From Pseudomonas lutea (GTDB lineage Bacteria; Pseudomonadota; Gammaproteobacteria; Pseudomonadales; Pseudomonadaceae), in NCBI RefSeq assembly GCF_000759445.1, contig NZ_JRMB01000002.1, positions 806,001-870,000 on the forward strand: 64,000 bases of DNA. Direction: 5' to 3'. Position 1 is the stretch's first letter; the number at the start of each line of letters is the position of its first letter. Made by a program: the position numbers and the translations under genes. This document shows positions 10,185-22,170 of the stretch, piece by piece. The notes beneath the pieces were generated by a model that was given only the letters and a program-made list of their open reading frames with translations, was not told the origin of the DNA and made no database searches.

Positions 10185-11306
10185 ATGACCACCGAATTGT
10201 TGAAAACCCCGCTTAACGCCTTGCACCGTGAACTCGGCGCGAAGATGGTTGAATTTGCCGGGTACGACATGCCCGTCCAGTACCCTGCCGGCGTCATGAA
10301 AGAACATCTGCATACCCGCGCCCAAGCGGGCCTGTTCGACGTTTCGCACATGGGGCAAATCCTTTTGAGCGGACCCGGTGCAGCAGCAGCGCTGGAAACT
10401 TTGGTGCCGGTGGACATCATCGACTTGCCGGTCGGCATGCAGCGCTATGCAATGTTTACCAACGAGAACGGCGGCATCCTCGACGACCTGATGGTGGCCA
10501 ACCTGGGCGACGATCAGCTCATGCTGGTGGTTAACGCTGCTTGCAAGAACGATGATCTGGCTCATTTGCAGCAGCACATCGGCAGCCATTGCACCATCAC
10601 CCCGCTGTTCGAGGAGCGTGCGTTGCTCGCGCTGCAAGGCCCACAGGCTGTAACCGCTCTGTCCCGACTGGCGCCGGACGTCGCGAAGATGACCTTCATG
10701 CAGTACACCTCGACGCAGATTGATGGCATCGACTGCTATATCAGCCGCTCGGGGTACACCGGAGAAGACGGTTACGAGATTTCGGTGCCGGCGGACCACG
10801 CTGAAGCGTTGGCGCGCCGGCTGCTGGCAGAGCCCGAAGTCGCGCCCATCGGTCTTGGCGCGCGCGACTCGTTGCGCCTTGAAGCCGGGTTGTGCCTCTA
10901 CGGTCATGACATGGACACCGGCAGCACCCCGATCGAGGCCAGCCTGCTGTGGGCCATCTCCAAGGTACGGCGTGCAGACGGCGCCCGCGCAGGAGGCTTC
11001 CCCGGCGCTGACCGGATTTTCGCCCAGCACCAAAGCGGTGCGGCGCGAAAGCGCGTAGGCCTGTTGCCTCAGGAGCGTACGCCTGTGCGCGAGGGCGCGG
11101 AAATAGTCGACGCCGACGGAGCAGCCATTGGAACAGTCTGCAGCGGCGGCTTCGGCCCGACACTGAGCGCGCCATTGGCTATGGGTTACGTCGACGTCAA
11201 GTTTGCCACGCTGGATACGCCTGTCTGGGCGATCGTGCGAGGCAAGAAAGTTCCGATGCTTGTCGCTAAAATGCCTTTCGTTGCGCCACGTTACTTCCGC
11301 GGCTGA
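10185..11306 (+). CDS. gcvT: Glycine cleavage system aminomethyltransferase (T protein)
   Basis: A 373-residue folate enzyme that moves the methylene group from aminomethyl-GcvH to tetrahydrofolate and frees ammonia. Family landmarks include [19 protein letters not shown] near the N-terminus with FDVSHMGQ, and [19 protein letters not shown] sequence near residue 230. It starts 67 bp after sdaA with AAGGAA as ribosome site. It is the last gene of the operon. No glyA is present, unlike the P. aeruginosa operon. Confidence 0.95.
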   Translation: MTTELLKTPLNALHRELGAKMVEFAGYDMPVQYPAGVMKEHLHTRAQAGLFDVSHMGQILLSGPGAAAALETLVPVDIIDLPVGMQRYAMFTNENGGILDDLMVANLGDDQLMLVVNAACKNDDLAHLQQHIGSHCTITPLFEERALLALQGPQAVTALSRLAPDVAKMTFMQYTSTQIDGIDCYISRSGYTGEDGYEISVPADHAEALARRLLAEPEVAPIGLGARDSLRLEAGLCLYGHDMDTGSTPIEASLLWAISKVRRADGARAGGFPGADRIFAQHQSGAARKRVGLLPQERTPVREGAEIVDADGAAIGTVCSGGFGPTLSAPLAMGYVDVKFATLDTPVWAIVRGKKVPMLVAKMPFVAPRYFRG

Positions 11307-11483
11307 AGGAAGTTATCAACACATTGCGGCACCGCAACAGTGCATGGAACTGTACGGTTGCCGCAGTATGGCGCCAGGCTTTATAACAATGGAACTGTCA
11401 AAATATTGAACTTCAGAAAGACAGAAAACATTAAAAACTATCGATCATTCCAGCGCGGTTAATGTTTTTAAATAATGGCTTAA

Positions 11484-11520
11484 CCCCCGTGAATACGGGC
11501 CCGAACGGGGCTTGTTTTTT
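11484..11520 (+). terminator. Terminator-like GC hairpin in the gcvT-csp interval
   Basis: CCCCCGTGAATACGGG and CCC-GAAC-GGGG fold into alternative stems directly before CTTGTTTTTT. It lies 178 bp after gcvT and 180 bp before the cold-shock gene. It may end the gcv transcript, end a small RNA encoded between 11310 and 11520, or attenuate csp. The remaining interval (11307-11701) is AT-rich with no protein gene. Confidence 0.55.
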
Positions 11521-11701
11521 CCTCGCAGGTTAGCGTAGAGTTTCTCGACTGTGTTTGCATGGGTCGCTGGGATCGTGACCCGGGCAGTAGCGCCAAAAGC
11601 AATGCTACAACCCGCTCTACGTTTCTTCTTCCTGCAACCAGCCCAGTACTCTTTCGTGTGAAAGAGACTGTCATTAATTTTATGCTCTTGGGAATAAGAA
11701 A

Positions 11702-11914
11702 ATGTCTACACGTCAGAGCGGTACCGTTAAGTGGTTTAACGATGAAAAAGGTTTTGGTTTTATCACGCCAGAAAGCGGTCCGGATCTGTTCGTCCATTTC
11801 CGCGCGATCCAGGGCAACGGTTTCAAGAGCCTGAAAGAAGGCCAGAAAGTGACATTCGTTGCCGTGCAGGGCCAAAAAGGCATGCAGGCTGACGAAGTCC
11901 AAGCGGAAGCCTGA
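11702..11914 (+). CDS. Cold-shock protein (CspA family)
   Basis: A 70-residue single OB-fold nucleic-acid chaperone with RNP1 KGFGFI and RNP2 LFVHF. Such proteins melt RNA secondary structure during cold or stationary phase. The start ATG follows TGGGAATAAG. About 180 bp of leader lies between the upstream hairpin and the ATG, in line with the long regulatory 5' UTR of csp genes, though no cold-box was matched. A strong terminator follows 15 bp after the stop, so it is a monocistronic unit. Confidence 0.95.
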   Translation: MSTRQSGTVKWFNDEKGFGFITPESGPDLFVHFRAIQGNGFKSLKEGQKVTFVAVQGQKGMQADEVQAEA

Positions 11915-11928
11915 TAAGCCCACGCAAA

Positions 11929-11961
11929 AAGCCCCTGATGGCCAACGTCAGGGGCTTTTTT
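11929..11961 (+). terminator. Intrinsic terminator of the cold-shock gene
   Basis: AAGCCCCTGA (11929-11938) pairs with TCAGGGGCTT (11948-11957) and is followed by a T-run. It lies directly after the csp stop. Confidence 0.9.
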
Positions 11962-12011
11962 ATGCCTGCGATTTCGTAAACTGTGCGCTTTCGGCATCAT
12001 CGAGCGCCTCC

Positions 12012-12500
12012 ATGACCCGTCACGTATTACGCCCTAAGGGCGACTTTCCACCCGCAGGACTGGGTCGGCGCATGGCTGCGATCTGCTACGACACGCTGCT
12101 GTGCATTGCGCTGCTGATGGTGACGACGTTCATCTACAAGCTGGTGTGGATGGGCTTTGTCGGAGAAGCCGGACTGCGCCAACTCTCGGAGTCGGGCGCG
12201 CTCGACGCCGACCCGTTGCTGTCCTCGATTCTGCTGATGACGCTGTTCGGCTTTTTCGCCAGGTTCTGGACTCATTCAGGCCAGACCCTGGGCATGCAGG
12301 TTTGGGGAGTCCGCGTACAGAATCCCGATGGGACGGCGATTAGCCTGTGGCAGGCACTGCTCCGCTTCGTGGTCGCTATCGCATCGTGGCTGTGCCTCGG
12401 GCTTGGGTTTTTCTGGAGCCTGTTCGACAAGCGGAAACGCTGCTGGCACGACCTGTATTCCGAAACGCAACTGGTGCGGGTGCCCAGAACAAAGATATAG
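12012..12500 (+). CDS. RDD family membrane protein
   Basis: A 162-residue protein with an N-terminal soluble stretch, an AGLGRRMAAICYDTLLC first segment (RDD signature region), hydrophobic spans near 25-45, 70-88 and 115-135, and a conserved C-terminal KRKRCWHDLYSETQLV that is common in RDD proteins. The molecular role is unknown; some family members affect ion homeostasis. The ATG at 12012 is chosen because it lies just after the csp terminator. It converges with lptG across a REP pair and a terminator. Confidence 0.9.
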   Translation: MTRHVLRPKGDFPPAGLGRRMAAICYDTLLCIALLMVTTFIYKLVWMGFVGEAGLRQLSESGALDADPLLSSILLMTLFGFFARFWTHSGQTLGMQVWGVRVQNPDGTAISLWQALLRFVVAIASWLCLGLGFFWSLFDKRKRCWHDLYSETQLVRVPRTKI

Positions 12501-12532
12501 CAGCGACCCCTTCTGCACATCTTGTAGGAGCG

Positions 12533-12610
12533 CGTTTGCCCGCGAACGCTTTATTCCAGTCACGCTTTTATTGCTGACCCACCCATTCGCGGGCAAGCGC
12601 GCTCCTACAA
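12533..12610. repeat. REP inverted pair
   Basis: TTGTAGGAGCGCGTTTGCCC at 12533 is mirrored by GGGCAAGCGCGCTCCTACAA ending at 12610. It sits between the convergent RDD and lptG genes. Confidence 0.85.
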
Positions 12611-12619
12611 AAGGCATAA

Positions 12620-12645
12620 AAAAGCCGACCCCGAGGTCGGCTTTT
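12620..12645. terminator. Bidirectional terminator between RDD gene and lptG
   Basis: AAAAGCCGACC (12620-12630), loop CCGA, and GGTCGGCTTTT (12635-12645) form an 11-bp stem with A and T runs on the two sides, able to stop both convergent transcripts. It lies 17 bp after the lptG stop. Confidence 0.9.
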
Positions 12646-12661
12646 CATCACGCAGCAGCAA

Positions 12662-13723
12662 TCAGCCCGCGCGGCGCAACAACCAGATCCCCGCCAGCGC
12701 GCACACCCCAGCCGGCACCAGGACGGCGAACAGTGGCGAGAAGCCGAATACCAGACTCGACGGGCCCAGAAGGTCCTGAGCGATGCGGAAGGTGAAGCCC
12801 ACCAGCACACCGGTGAACACACGCTGCCCCAGCGTCACCGAGCGCAGCGGCCCGAAGATGAAAGAAATGGCCATCAGCACCAGGGCGACGGTCACCAGCG
12901 GCTGGAGGATCTTGGTGTAGAACGCCAGCCAGTAACGACCGTTGTTCAGCCCCTGATCGGCCAGATAGCGCGCGTAACCGTAGAGGCCGGTCATGGACAG
13001 CGATTCAGGCGGCAGCACGACGGTACTCAGCAACTGCGGACTCAGCGCGACGTTCCAACGCTCTTCCGGCGCGGTCACCACTTCGGTGCGGCCTTCACGG
13101 AAGACGGTCGTGGTCACGTCTTTCAGCAACCAGTAATCGGTCTTGAAGTTGGCCTGCCTGGCGAAGCTCGACGTCAACATATGGCGCTGGTCATCGAAAC
13201 GGTAACGCGTCACGCCATACAGCAAACCATTGGGCTGAACGGTGTTGATGTGGATGAACTCGTCACCCTGACGGTGCCAAAGGCCGTGCTTGGCGCTCTG
13301 CGCATCGCCAGTACCCTGGGCCAGCGAACGTGCGGCCTGCGCCTGGGCCTCGGTCACCGGTGCCACGTATTCGCCAATCAACAGGCCAGCCACCATCAAT
13401 ACCAGCATGGGTTTCATGACGGCCCAGACGATACGGCCGATTGATACACCGGCTGCCCGCATGATGGTCAGTTCGCTGCTGCTGGCCAGCGCGCCGAGGC
13501 CGATCAGACAGCCAATCAGCGCCGCCATCGGCAGCATGTCGTAAAGACGGCGCGGCGCGGTCATCACTACAAAGCTGCCAGCGTCCCAGAAGGTGTAGGT
13601 GTCACTGATGTCGGCCATCTCATCAATGAATGCGAACAGCGATGCCAGGCCCAGAATGATCCCCAGTACCGCAAGAATGGCCATGAACACGCTTTTGCCA
13701 ATGTACCGATCGAGCTTAACCAT
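12662..13723 (-). CDS. lptG: LPS export ABC transporter permease LptG
   Basis: A 353-residue inner-membrane subunit of LptB2FG, which extracts LPS from the inner membrane and drives it along the Lpt bridge. The N-terminus MVKLDRYIGKSVF matches the family; membrane spans occur in two groups of three, at both ends, around a periplasmic beta-jellyroll domain (about residues 120-260). The ATG at 13723 overlaps the end of lptF by 8 bp, a sign of coupled translation. A terminator follows. Confidence 0.95.
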   Translation of the reverse strand: MVKLDRYIGKSVFMAILAVLGIILGLASLFAFIDEMADISDTYTFWDAGSFVVMTAPRRLYDMLPMAALIGCLIGLGALASSSELTIMRAAGVSIGRIVWAVMKPMLVLMVAGLLIGEYVAPVTEAQAQAARSLAQGTGDAQSAKHGLWHRQGDEFIHINTVQPNGLLYGVTRYRFDDQRHMLTSSFARQANFKTDYWLLKDVTTTVFREGRTEVVTAPEERWNVALSPQLLSTVVLPPESLSMTGLYGYARYLADQGLNNGRYWLAFYTKILQPLVTVALVLMAISFIFGPLRSVTLGQRVFTGVLVGFTFRIAQDLLGPSSLVFGFSPLFAVLVPAGVCALAGIWLLRRAG

Positions 13724-14834
13724 GAGCCACCTCCGACACACTGCGGCGACTCGCAAGCTTCAGGCGCAGAGGCTCCCAGTAGAGCAACGCCAGTCCGATG
13801 GACAGAAACAACGCATGCACCCACCAGAGGCCAAGCCCCATCGGGATCTTGCCTTTTTCGAGCGCGCCACGGGCGGCAATCAGGATGGTCAGGTAAGCCA
13901 TATAAAGAAGAATTGCCGGAAGGAGCTTGAGGAACCGGCCCTGACGAGGATTGACTCGGGCAAGGGGCACGGCCATCAGCGTCACGATGAACACCAGAAT
14001 CGGCAGCGAAATGCGCCACTGCAACTCGGCCTTGTTGCGCAGACTCGGTTCGCCAGTCAGCAGCTCGTTTGTGGAGATCGCGTCGCGGTCGGTGACTTCA
14101 TCGCTGATGTCCGGTTTAGGGAGCAACGCGCCATAAGTGTCGTACTTGATTGCACGGTAATCCGCCTGACCGGGGTTGCCGTCGTAGCGATAGCCATTAT
14201 CCAGAATGAGGTAGCGGGTGCCGTCGGGTTTGATTTCCTGCCGGCCTTTTTCTGCGACCAGCACGGTGATGCCGTGGTCTTTCTTCTCGTCGAGCTTCTT
14301 CTCGGAGATGAACACGCCGCCCAGGTTGATGCGGTCGTCGGACATGGTTTCGGTGTAGGTCACGCGACTGCCGTCACGCAGCAACTGGAAACGGCCCGGC
14401 ACCAGCGTGTCGAATTCGGTCATCGCGTCCTGCTTGTTGATCAGCAGCTGAAACTGGGTGGCGCCTTGTGGAGCGAGGCTGAAGCTCAACCAGGCAACCA
14501 GCAGAGAAACCAGCGCGGCCGGCGCGAGGGTAATGACCAGCAGGCGTTGCTGGCTCATGCCGGTGGCGGCGAGCACGGTCATCTCGCTTTCGAGGTAGAG
14601 GCGGCCGTACGCCAGAAGAATGCCGAGGAACAGCCCCAGTGGCAGGATGAGCTGCAGAAAGCCCGGCAGACGGAAGCCCATGATCAGGAACAACACACCC
14701 GGATCAAGTGCGCCCGACGCGGCCTGAGCCAGGTATTTGATGAAGCGGCCACTCATGATGATTACCAGCAGCACAGCACTGACAGCGCTCAGGGTAACCA
14801 GCACTTCTCGGGACAGGTAACGGAAGACAATCAA
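13716..14834 (-). CDS. lptF: LPS export ABC transporter permease LptF
   Basis: A 372-residue partner of LptG with the same layout: three membrane spans, a periplasmic domain, three spans. The chosen start is a TTG at 14834, giving the family N-terminus (M)IVFRYLSREV; GGAG lies 8 nt upstream. An ATG further upstream (protein MPLACDNPG...) would add unconserved residues. The gene is divergent from pepA, the normal arrangement in gamma-proteobacteria. Confidence 0.92.
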   Translation of the reverse strand: MIVFRYLSREVLVTLSAVSAVLLVIIMSGRFIKYLAQAASGALDPGVLFLIMGFRLPGFLQLILPLGLFLGILLAYGRLYLESEMTVLAATGMSQQRLLVITLAPAALVSLLVAWLSFSLAPQGATQFQLLINKQDAMTEFDTLVPGRFQLLRDGSRVTYTETMSDDRINLGGVFISEKKLDEKKDHGITVLVAEKGRQEIKPDGTRYLILDNGYRYDGNPGQADYRAIKYDTYGALLPKPDISDEVTDRDAISTNELLTGEPSLRNKAELQWRISLPILVFIVTLMAVPLARVNPRQGRFLKLLPAILLYMAYLTILIAARGALEKGKIPMGLGLWWVHALFLSIGLALLYWEPLRLKLASRRSVSEVAHG

Positions 14835-16632
<1,798 letters not shown>

Positions 16633-16688
16633 GCCGCACCGGGCGCGCCGACCTCCCCGGCCGGCGCGTTCAGCGTTCTGGAACCTCC

Positions 16689-17117
16689 ATGACCCAAGTC
16701 GACTTTTACATTCTGCCCAGTGCCGACCCGCTCGCGCGCCTGGACTTCGCCTGCAAACTGACGGACAAGGCATGGCGCCTTGGCCATAAGGTGTACCTGC
16801 ATTGCAGCGATGCCCAACAACGCGAAGAGCTGGATGCCCGGTTGTGGCGGTTCAGGGGCGAGGCCTTCGTGCCCCATGGTTCGGTCGAGGACGATCAGGA
16901 CGCTCCGGTGGCGCTGGGTATGGGCAGCGACCCCGGACAACATCAGGATCTGCTGGTCAATCTTGACCTGCGCATCCCGGAATTCTTCAAACGATTCGCG
17001 CGTGTCGCCGAGATCGTTGTCGAGGATCCAGCCATTCGCCTGGCGGCACGCGAGAGTTTTCGCTTCTACCGCGAACAGGGCTATCCTCTGCAAGATCACC
17101 GGCTGCAGCGTCTTTGA
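16689..17117 (+). CDS. holC: DNA polymerase III subunit chi
   Basis: A 142-residue protein with the HolC fold start TQVDFYILPSAD and the ACKLTDKAWRLGHKVYLHC segment. Chi links the clamp loader (through psi) to single-strand-binding protein. Position between pepA and valS is the usual one. The stop lies 7 bp before the next gene, which suggests co-translation. Confidence 0.93.
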   Translation: MTQVDFYILPSADPLARLDFACKLTDKAWRLGHKVYLHCSDAQQREELDARLWRFRGEAFVPHGSVEDDQDAPVALGMGSDPGQHQDLLVNLDLRIPEFFKRFARVAEIVVEDPAIRLAARESFRFYREQGYPLQDHRLQRL

Positions 17118-17124
17118 GCACACG

Positions 17125-17565
17125 ATGGATAATTCAAAACACCTGAAAGATTCAGCGCACCTGCTGGATGACCTCGAGTCCATTCGCCAACTGCTGGGCG
17201 ATGATCCGGCCCAACCGCCGCTGTTGACCGAGTCTGTTCACGCCGATGAGCAAATTCCCGTGCTGTTCGATGTCGTCACCGGGCAGGTGGTAACCGTCGA
17301 AGAGCATGAAGCCAGCGCCGACAACATTCCCTTGCTCACTCCCGAGCCCTCCGCTGCACTCGTCCCGCCTGCACCTGCTCCGGCGGAACCCGCGTCCCGC
17401 GCGGCGAGTTCCGATGCGCTGCTGCACATTGATGCCGAACTCCGCGCAGCGGCACAGCTGATCATGCAGGACGTGATCCACGACTTCGCCCCGCACATCG
17501 AGAACGAAATCAAGCGCCGTCTGGATGCGCGGATGGAACGCCTCTTGACTCAATACCAAAGCTGA
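17125..17565 (+). CDS. Conserved hypothetical protein between holC and valS
   Basis: A 146-residue acidic protein without signal peptide or membrane span. Three parts are visible: a helical N-terminus (HLKDSAHLLDDLESIRQLL), a proline/alanine-rich linker (about residues 72-92), and a helical C-terminus (EIKRRLDARMERLL) that looks amphipathic. It starts 7 bp after holC, and the same spot is occupied by an unnamed gene in other Pseudomonas. Function not recognised; a helix-linker-helix adaptor tied to the replisome is only a guess. Confidence 0.8.
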   Translation: MDNSKHLKDSAHLLDDLESIRQLLGDDPAQPPLLTESVHADEQIPVLFDVVTGQVVTVEEHEASADNIPLLTPEPSAALVPPAPAPAEPASRAASSDALLHIDAELRAAAQLIMQDVIHDFAPHIENEIKRRLDARMERLLTQYQS

Positions 17566-17584
17566 GCAAGCGAGCACCAGAACA

Positions 17585-17607
17585 GAGTCGCCTACCGCAG
17601 GCGGCTC
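17585..17607. terminator. Hairpin after the holC operon
   Basis: GAGTCGCCT (17585-17593) pairs with AGGCGGCTC (17599-17607) with one G-T wobble. No T-run follows, so it may be a weak or Rho-assisted end. The rest of 17566-17727 is the valS promoter area. Confidence 0.4.
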
Positions 17608-17727
17608 TCCAGCGCCGTCGAGCCGCCGTCCATGCGCTCGCCGATTACCGCCGGTAGCTTGCGGCTGACCTGAAAAGCTATACTCGTCGGCTTTTCCGAC
17701 TTAAAGCAGATCAGGTTCCCGCCTCCC

Positions 17728-20574
17728 ATGGACAAGACCTACCAGCCGCACGCCATTGAAACTTCCTGGTATCAGACCTGGGAGTCCGAAAACTATTTCG
17801 CTCCGCAAGGTGCGGGCGACTCGTACACCATCATGATTCCGCCGCCTAACGTCACCGGCAGCCTGCACATGGGCCACGGTTTCAACAACGCGATCATGGA
17901 CGCCCTGATCCGTTTCCGACGCATGCAGGGTCGCAACACCCTCTGGCAGCCGGGCACCGACCATGCCGGTATCGCCACGCAAATGCTGGTGGAGCGTCAA
18001 CTGGAGGCGCAGGGCCAGAATCGCCACGACCTGGGTCGCGATAAATTTCTGGAAAAAGTCTGGGAATGGAAGGATCAGTCCGGCGGCAACATTAGTCGTC
18101 AGATTCGTCGCCTGGGCTCGTCGGTCGACTGGAGCCGCGAACGCTTCACGATGGACGACGGTTTGTCCGAGGCCGTTAAAGAGGCCTTCGTGCGCCTGCA
18201 CGAAGACGGCCTGATCTACCGCGGCAAGCGTCTGGTCAACTGGGACACCAAACTGCACACCGCCATCTCCGACCTCGAAGTGGAAAACCACGACGAGAAA
18301 GGCCACCTGTGGAACCTGCGCTACCCGCTGGCCGACGGTGCCAAGACCGCTGAAGGGCTGGATCATCTGATCGTCGCCACGACGCGTCCCGAAACGATGC
18401 TTGGCGATGCCGCCGTTGCCGTCAACCCGAACGATGAGCGCTACCAGGCGCTGATCGGCAAGTTCGTCGAGCTGCCACTGGTAGGCCGTCGAATTCCGAT
18501 CATTGCCGATGACTACTGCGACCCCGAGTTCGGCACCGGCTGCGTGAAGATCACCCCCGCCCACGACTTCAACGACTACGAAGTCGGCAAGCGTCACAAC
18601 CTGCCGCTGCTGAACATCTTCGACAAAAATGCCGCTGTGCTGCCCGCTGCCCAGGTGTTCAACCTCGACGGCACGCTCAACGACACGGTCGACGGCACCC
18701 TCCCCGCCGCCTATGCAGGTCTCGACCGCTTCGAAGCCCGCAAGCAGATCGTCGCAGCCTTCGACGCCGCCGGCCTGTTGGTCAGCGTCGACGATCACGC
18801 ATTGAAGGTGCCGAAGGGCGACCGTTCCGGCACCGTTATCGAGCCGTGGCTGACAGACCAATGGTACGTGTCGACCAAGCCACTGGCCGAGCCTGCCATC
18901 GCCGCTGTCGAAGACGGCCGCATCGCTTTCGTGCCCAAGCAATACGAAAACATGTACTTCTCGTGGATGCGCGACATCCAGGACTGGTGCATCAGCCGTC
19001 AGCTCTGGTGGGGCCACCGCATTCCGGCCTGGTACGACGAATCCGGCAAGGTCTACGTCGGCCGCGACGAAGCCGAAGTACGCGCCAAGCACAATCTGGG
19101 GCCGGACATCGCGCTGCAGCAGGACAACGACGTCCTCGACACCTGGTTCAGTTCCGGTCTGTGGACGTTCTCCACCCTGGGCTGGCCTGAACAGACCGAC
19201 TTCCTGAAGACCTTTCACCCGACCGACGTGCTGGTCACCGGCTTCGACATCATTTTCTTCTGGGTTGCCCGGATGATCATGCTCACCATGCACCTGGTGA
19301 AAAACGAAGACGGCACTGCGCAGGTCCCGTTCAAGACCGTTTATGTACACGGGCTTGTACGCGATGGTCAGGGCCAGAAGATGTCCAAGTCCAAGGGCAA
19401 CGTCCTTGATCCGCTGGACATCATTGACGGCATCGAACTTGAAGCCCTGGTGCAAAAACGCACCTCGGGCATGATGCAGCCCAAGCTGGCGAAAAAAATC
19501 GAGAAGCAGACCCGTGACGAGTTCGCCGACGGCATCGCCAGTTACGGCACCGACGCCCTGCGTTTCACCTTCTGCTCGCTGGCCTCGACCGGCCGCGACA
19601 TCAAGTTCGACATGGGCCGTGTCGAAGGCTATCGCAACTTCTGCAACAAGATCTGGAACGCCGCGCGTTACGTGCTCGACAAAGGTGAAGACTGCGGTCA
19701 GAACGGTGAAGCGTTCGAGCTTTCGCTGCCCGATCGCTGGATCATCTCGCAGTTGCAGCGCACCGAAGCCGAAGTGACCCGTCAACTCGATCAGTTCCGT
19801 TTCGACCTGGCGGCACAAGCGCTGTACGAGTTCATCTGGAACCAGTATTGCGACTGGTACCTGGAGCTTTCCAAACCGGTCCTGTGGGACGAAACGGCAC
19901 CGATCGAGCGTCAGCGCGGTACTCGTCGCACGCTGGTGCGCGTGCTGGAAGTCGCGCTGCGTCTGGCGCACCCGTTCATGCCGTTCATCACCGAAGAAAT
20001 CTGGCAGCGCCTGGCGCCACTGGCCGGTATCGAAGGCAAAACCATCATGTTGCAGCCGTGGCCGGTGGCGAACGATGCGCGCATCGACGTCGCAGCCGAA
20101 GGCGATATCGAGTGGCTGAAAAGCCTGATGCTCGGCGTGCGCAATATCCGTGGCGAAATGAACATCGGTCCGGGCAAGCCGCTGCAACTGTTCCTCAAGA
20201 ACGTCAGCGCCGAAGACCAGCGCCGCCTGAACGAGAACGAGCACCTGCTGAAAAAGCTGGCCAAGCTGGAGTCCTTCACGGTATTGGAAGCTGGCGCCGA
20301 AGCACCACTGTCCGCGACCGCGCTGGTCGGCGAGATGGAAGTGCTGGTGCCGATGGCCGGTTTGATCGACAAGGATGCCGAACTGGCGCGCCTGGACAAA
20401 GAAATCCAGCGTCTGCAAGGCGAAGTGCAGCGGGTCGGTGGCAAGCTTTCCAATGCTGCGTTCGTCGACAAAGCCCCGCCTGAAGTGATCGCCAAGGAGC
20501 GCGCGAAGATGGCCGAAGCTGAACAGGCGCTTGGCAAACTCGCCGAGCAGCACGCTCGGATCGCCAGCTTGTAA
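17728..20574 (+). CDS. valS: Valyl-tRNA synthetase
   Basis: A 948-residue class I synthetase. The HIGH motif is HMGH at residues 47-50, the editing domain lies around 190-340, and KMSKS starts at residue 551. The C-terminal coiled coil ([18 protein letters not shown]) is the tRNA-binding arm. It charges tRNA-Val and hydrolyses misloaded threonine. Normal length and no frameshift. The antisense frame of similar length is an artefact. Confidence 0.98.
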   Translation: MDKTYQPHAIETSWYQTWESENYFAPQGAGDSYTIMIPPPNVTGSLHMGHGFNNAIMDALIRFRRMQGRNTLWQPGTDHAGIATQMLVERQLEAQGQNRHDLGRDKFLEKVWEWKDQSGGNISRQIRRLGSSVDWSRERFTMDDGLSEAVKEAFVRLHEDGLIYRGKRLVNWDTKLHTAISDLEVENHDEKGHLWNLRYPLADGAKTAEGLDHLIVATTRPETMLGDAAVAVNPNDERYQALIGKFVELPLVGRRIPIIADDYCDPEFGTGCVKITPAHDFNDYEVGKRHNLPLLNIFDKNAAVLPAAQVFNLDGTLNDTVDGTLPAAYAGLDRFEARKQIVAAFDAAGLLVSVDDHALKVPKGDRSGTVIEPWLTDQWYVSTKPLAEPAIAAVEDGRIAFVPKQYENMYFSWMRDIQDWCISRQLWWGHRIPAWYDESGKVYVGRDEAEVRAKHNLGPDIALQQDNDVLDTWFSSGLWTFSTLGWPEQTDFLKTFHPTDVLVTGFDIIFFWVARMIMLTMHLVKNEDGTAQVPFKTVYVHGLVRDGQGQKMSKSKGNVLDPLDIIDGIELEALVQKRTSGMMQPKLAKKIEKQTRDEFADGIASYGTDALRFTFCSLASTGRDIKFDMGRVEGYRNFCNKIWNAARYVLDKGEDCGQNGEAFELSLPDRWIISQLQRTEAEVTRQLDQFRFDLAAQALYEFIWNQYCDWYLELSKPVLWDETAPIERQRGTRRTLVRVLEVALRLAHPFMPFITEEIWQRLAPLAGIEGKTIMLQPWPVANDARIDVAAEGDIEWLKSLMLGVRNIRGEMNIGPGKPLQLFLKNVSAEDQRRLNENEHLLKKLAKLESFTVLEAGAEAPLSATALVGEMEVLVPMAGLIDKDAELARLDKEIQRLQGEVQRVGGKLSNAAFVDKAPPEVIAKERAKMAEAEQALGKLAEQHARIASL

Positions 20575-20634
20575 GCGCAAGCGTCTGCCAGTCCGACACC
20601 GGGCTGGCAGTCGCATGAATTCTTTGTAGGAGCG

Positions 20635-20731
20635 CGCTTGCCCGCGATGAGGCCAGCCCAGACGCCGTCAGCCCATGTTCAGAGCTGTGGTGTTCAATCC
20701 GACGTCATCGCGGGCAAGCGCGCTCCTACAG
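20635..20731. repeat. REP inverted pair
   Basis: TTGTAGGAGCGCGCTTGCCC at 20635 is mirrored by GGGCAAGCGCGCTCCTACAG ending at 20731. A preceding CTGCCAG...CTGGCAG stem (20585-20610) may be part of the valS transcript end. Confidence 0.85.
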
Positions 20732-20763
20732 GGGTGCGGTGCCTGTCACCTGAATTGATACCC

Positions 20764-21789
20764 ATGACAAATCCCCTGCACACCAAACCCTCACGCAAAA
20801 AGCCCAAACCCGCGCAACATGCCCCCTCCGCCGCGCCGCGCGAGAAAGCGACGTTGCACCCGCGCAACCGTCACCAGGGTCATTACGACTTCCCGCGCCT
20901 GATCAAAAGCAGCCCCGAGCTGGGCAAGTTTGTGATCCTCAACCCTTACGGCAAAGAGAGCATCGACTTCGCCAATCCTGCTGCGGTGCGCGTGTTTAAC
21001 CGCGCCTTGCTGAAGGCCTTTTATGGCATCGTCCATTGGGACATTCCGGCGGACTACCTCTGCCCGCCAATCCCCGGGCGCGCGGACTACCTGCATTTTC
21101 TGGCGGACCTGCTGGCGGAGCGCAACGACGGCGTCATCCCGCGCGGCGCGTCCGTAACTGCGCTAGACATCGGCACTGGCGCCAACTGCATCTACCCACT
21201 GATCGGCCAGGGCGAATACGGCTGGTCTTTCCTGGGCTCGGACATCGACAAAGTTGCCCTTGCCTCGGCCAGCACCATCGTCAAAGCCAATGGCTTGAGC
21301 AAAAGCATCGGCTTCAGGGAGCAGAGCAACCGTAAACACATCCTGACCGGCCTGCTCGAGCCTGATGAGCGCTTCGACATAAGCCTGTGCAATCCGCCCT
21401 TCCACGCTTCGGCGGAGGAAGCGTTACGCGGCAGCCAGCGCAAGTGGCGAGCCCTCGGCAAGGCAGACCCCAAACGTAAATTGCCGGTGCTGAATTTTGG
21501 CGGCCAGGCTGCCGAGCTGTGGTGCGAGGGTGGCGAAGCACGCTTTGTGACGCAGTTGATCACTGAAAGCGCCCAAGTGGCGCAGCAGGTGCTGTGGTTC
21601 AGCACGCTGGTGTCGAAGGCCTCGAACCTGCCGCTGATTCAGAGCGCGTTGAAAAAAGCCGGGGCCGTGGAAAGCCACACGATCGAAATGGGGCAAGGCC
21701 AGAAGCAGAGCCGCTTCGTGGCGTGGACCTTTCAGGACAAGGCCCGGCAGGCGGCTTGGCGGTCGGAACGCTGGACGCCTTCCCGATAA
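20764..21789 (+). CDS. rlmF: 23S rRNA (adenine(1618)-N6)-methyltransferase
   Basis: A 341-residue SAM-dependent methyltransferase. A lysine/proline-rich N-terminus of about 35 residues precedes the core; [15 protein letters not shown] is motif I and [10 protein letters not shown] holds the NPPF catalytic motif for N6-adenine transfer. It modifies A1618 of 23S rRNA. The ATG at 20764 follows shortly after a REP pair. Its neighbour hupN is convergent. Confidence 0.93.
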   Translation: MTNPLHTKPSRKKPKPAQHAPSAAPREKATLHPRNRHQGHYDFPRLIKSSPELGKFVILNPYGKESIDFANPAAVRVFNRALLKAFYGIVHWDIPADYLCPPIPGRADYLHFLADLLAERNDGVIPRGASVTALDIGTGANCIYPLIGQGEYGWSFLGSDIDKVALASASTIVKANGLSKSIGFREQSNRKHILTGLLEPDERFDISLCNPPFHASAEEALRGSQRKWRALGKADPKRKLPVLNFGGQAAELWCEGGEARFVTQLITESAQVAQQVLWFSTLVSKASNLPLIQSALKKAGAVESHTIEMGQGQKQSRFVAWTFQDKARQAAWRSERWTPSR

Positions 21790-21827
21790 GCCGGTGCCGC
21801 ACCGCTACGTCGTCTGAATCGCAGGCA

Positions 21828-21865
21828 CAAAAAAACCGTGTCCGGATCACTCCGTCACACGGTTT
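21828..21865 (-). terminator. Intrinsic terminator of hupN
   Basis: AAACCGTGT (21833-21841) pairs with ACACGGTTT (21857-21865). On the minus strand the stem is followed by TTTTTTT, placing it 24 bp after the hupN stop. It probably also stops rlmF read-through. Confidence 0.85.
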
Positions 21866-21888
21866 CCTCAACCAGGCAGCGTTTTCGC

Positions 21889-22170
21889 TTACTTGTTGAC
21901 CGAGTCAGTCAGCACTTTGGCCGGTACGAACTTGACGACTTTCTTGGCGGCGATTTCGATGGCTGCGCCAGTCGAAGGGTTGCGGCCAGTGCGTGCTGGA
22001 CGCTCGGTGACTTTCAGTTTGCCAATGCCTGGCAGAGTGATTTCACTACCGTTTTCCAGTTGGTCAGCGACGATTTGACCCAATTGGTCGAGAGCGTTGC
22101 GCGCGGTGGTTTTCGGCGCGTCGATTGCTTCTGCGATATCGGCGATCAATTGGTCTTTAGTCAGAGCCAT
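21889..22170 (-). CDS. hupN: HU-family nucleoid protein
   Basis: A 93-residue HU-type histone-like protein starting MALTKDQLIADIAEAI, with the DNA-arm GRNPSTGAAIEIAA (RNP-type tip). It bends and compacts DNA as a dimer. The symbol follows P. putida, where the HU paralogue in the same neighbourhood (next to rlmF and the YejK gene) is HupN. It is divergent from yejK, so two nucleoid-protein genes share one control region. Confidence 0.9.
   Translation of the reverse strand: MALTKDQLIADIAEAIDAPKTTARNALDQLGQIVADQLENGSEITLPGIGKLKVTERPARTGRNPSTGAAIEIAAKKVVKFVPAKVLTDSVNK

Noticed and set aside
17701..20616. 971-codon open frame antisense to valS
   Set aside because: Same codon-bias artefact; valS has all synthetase motifs.
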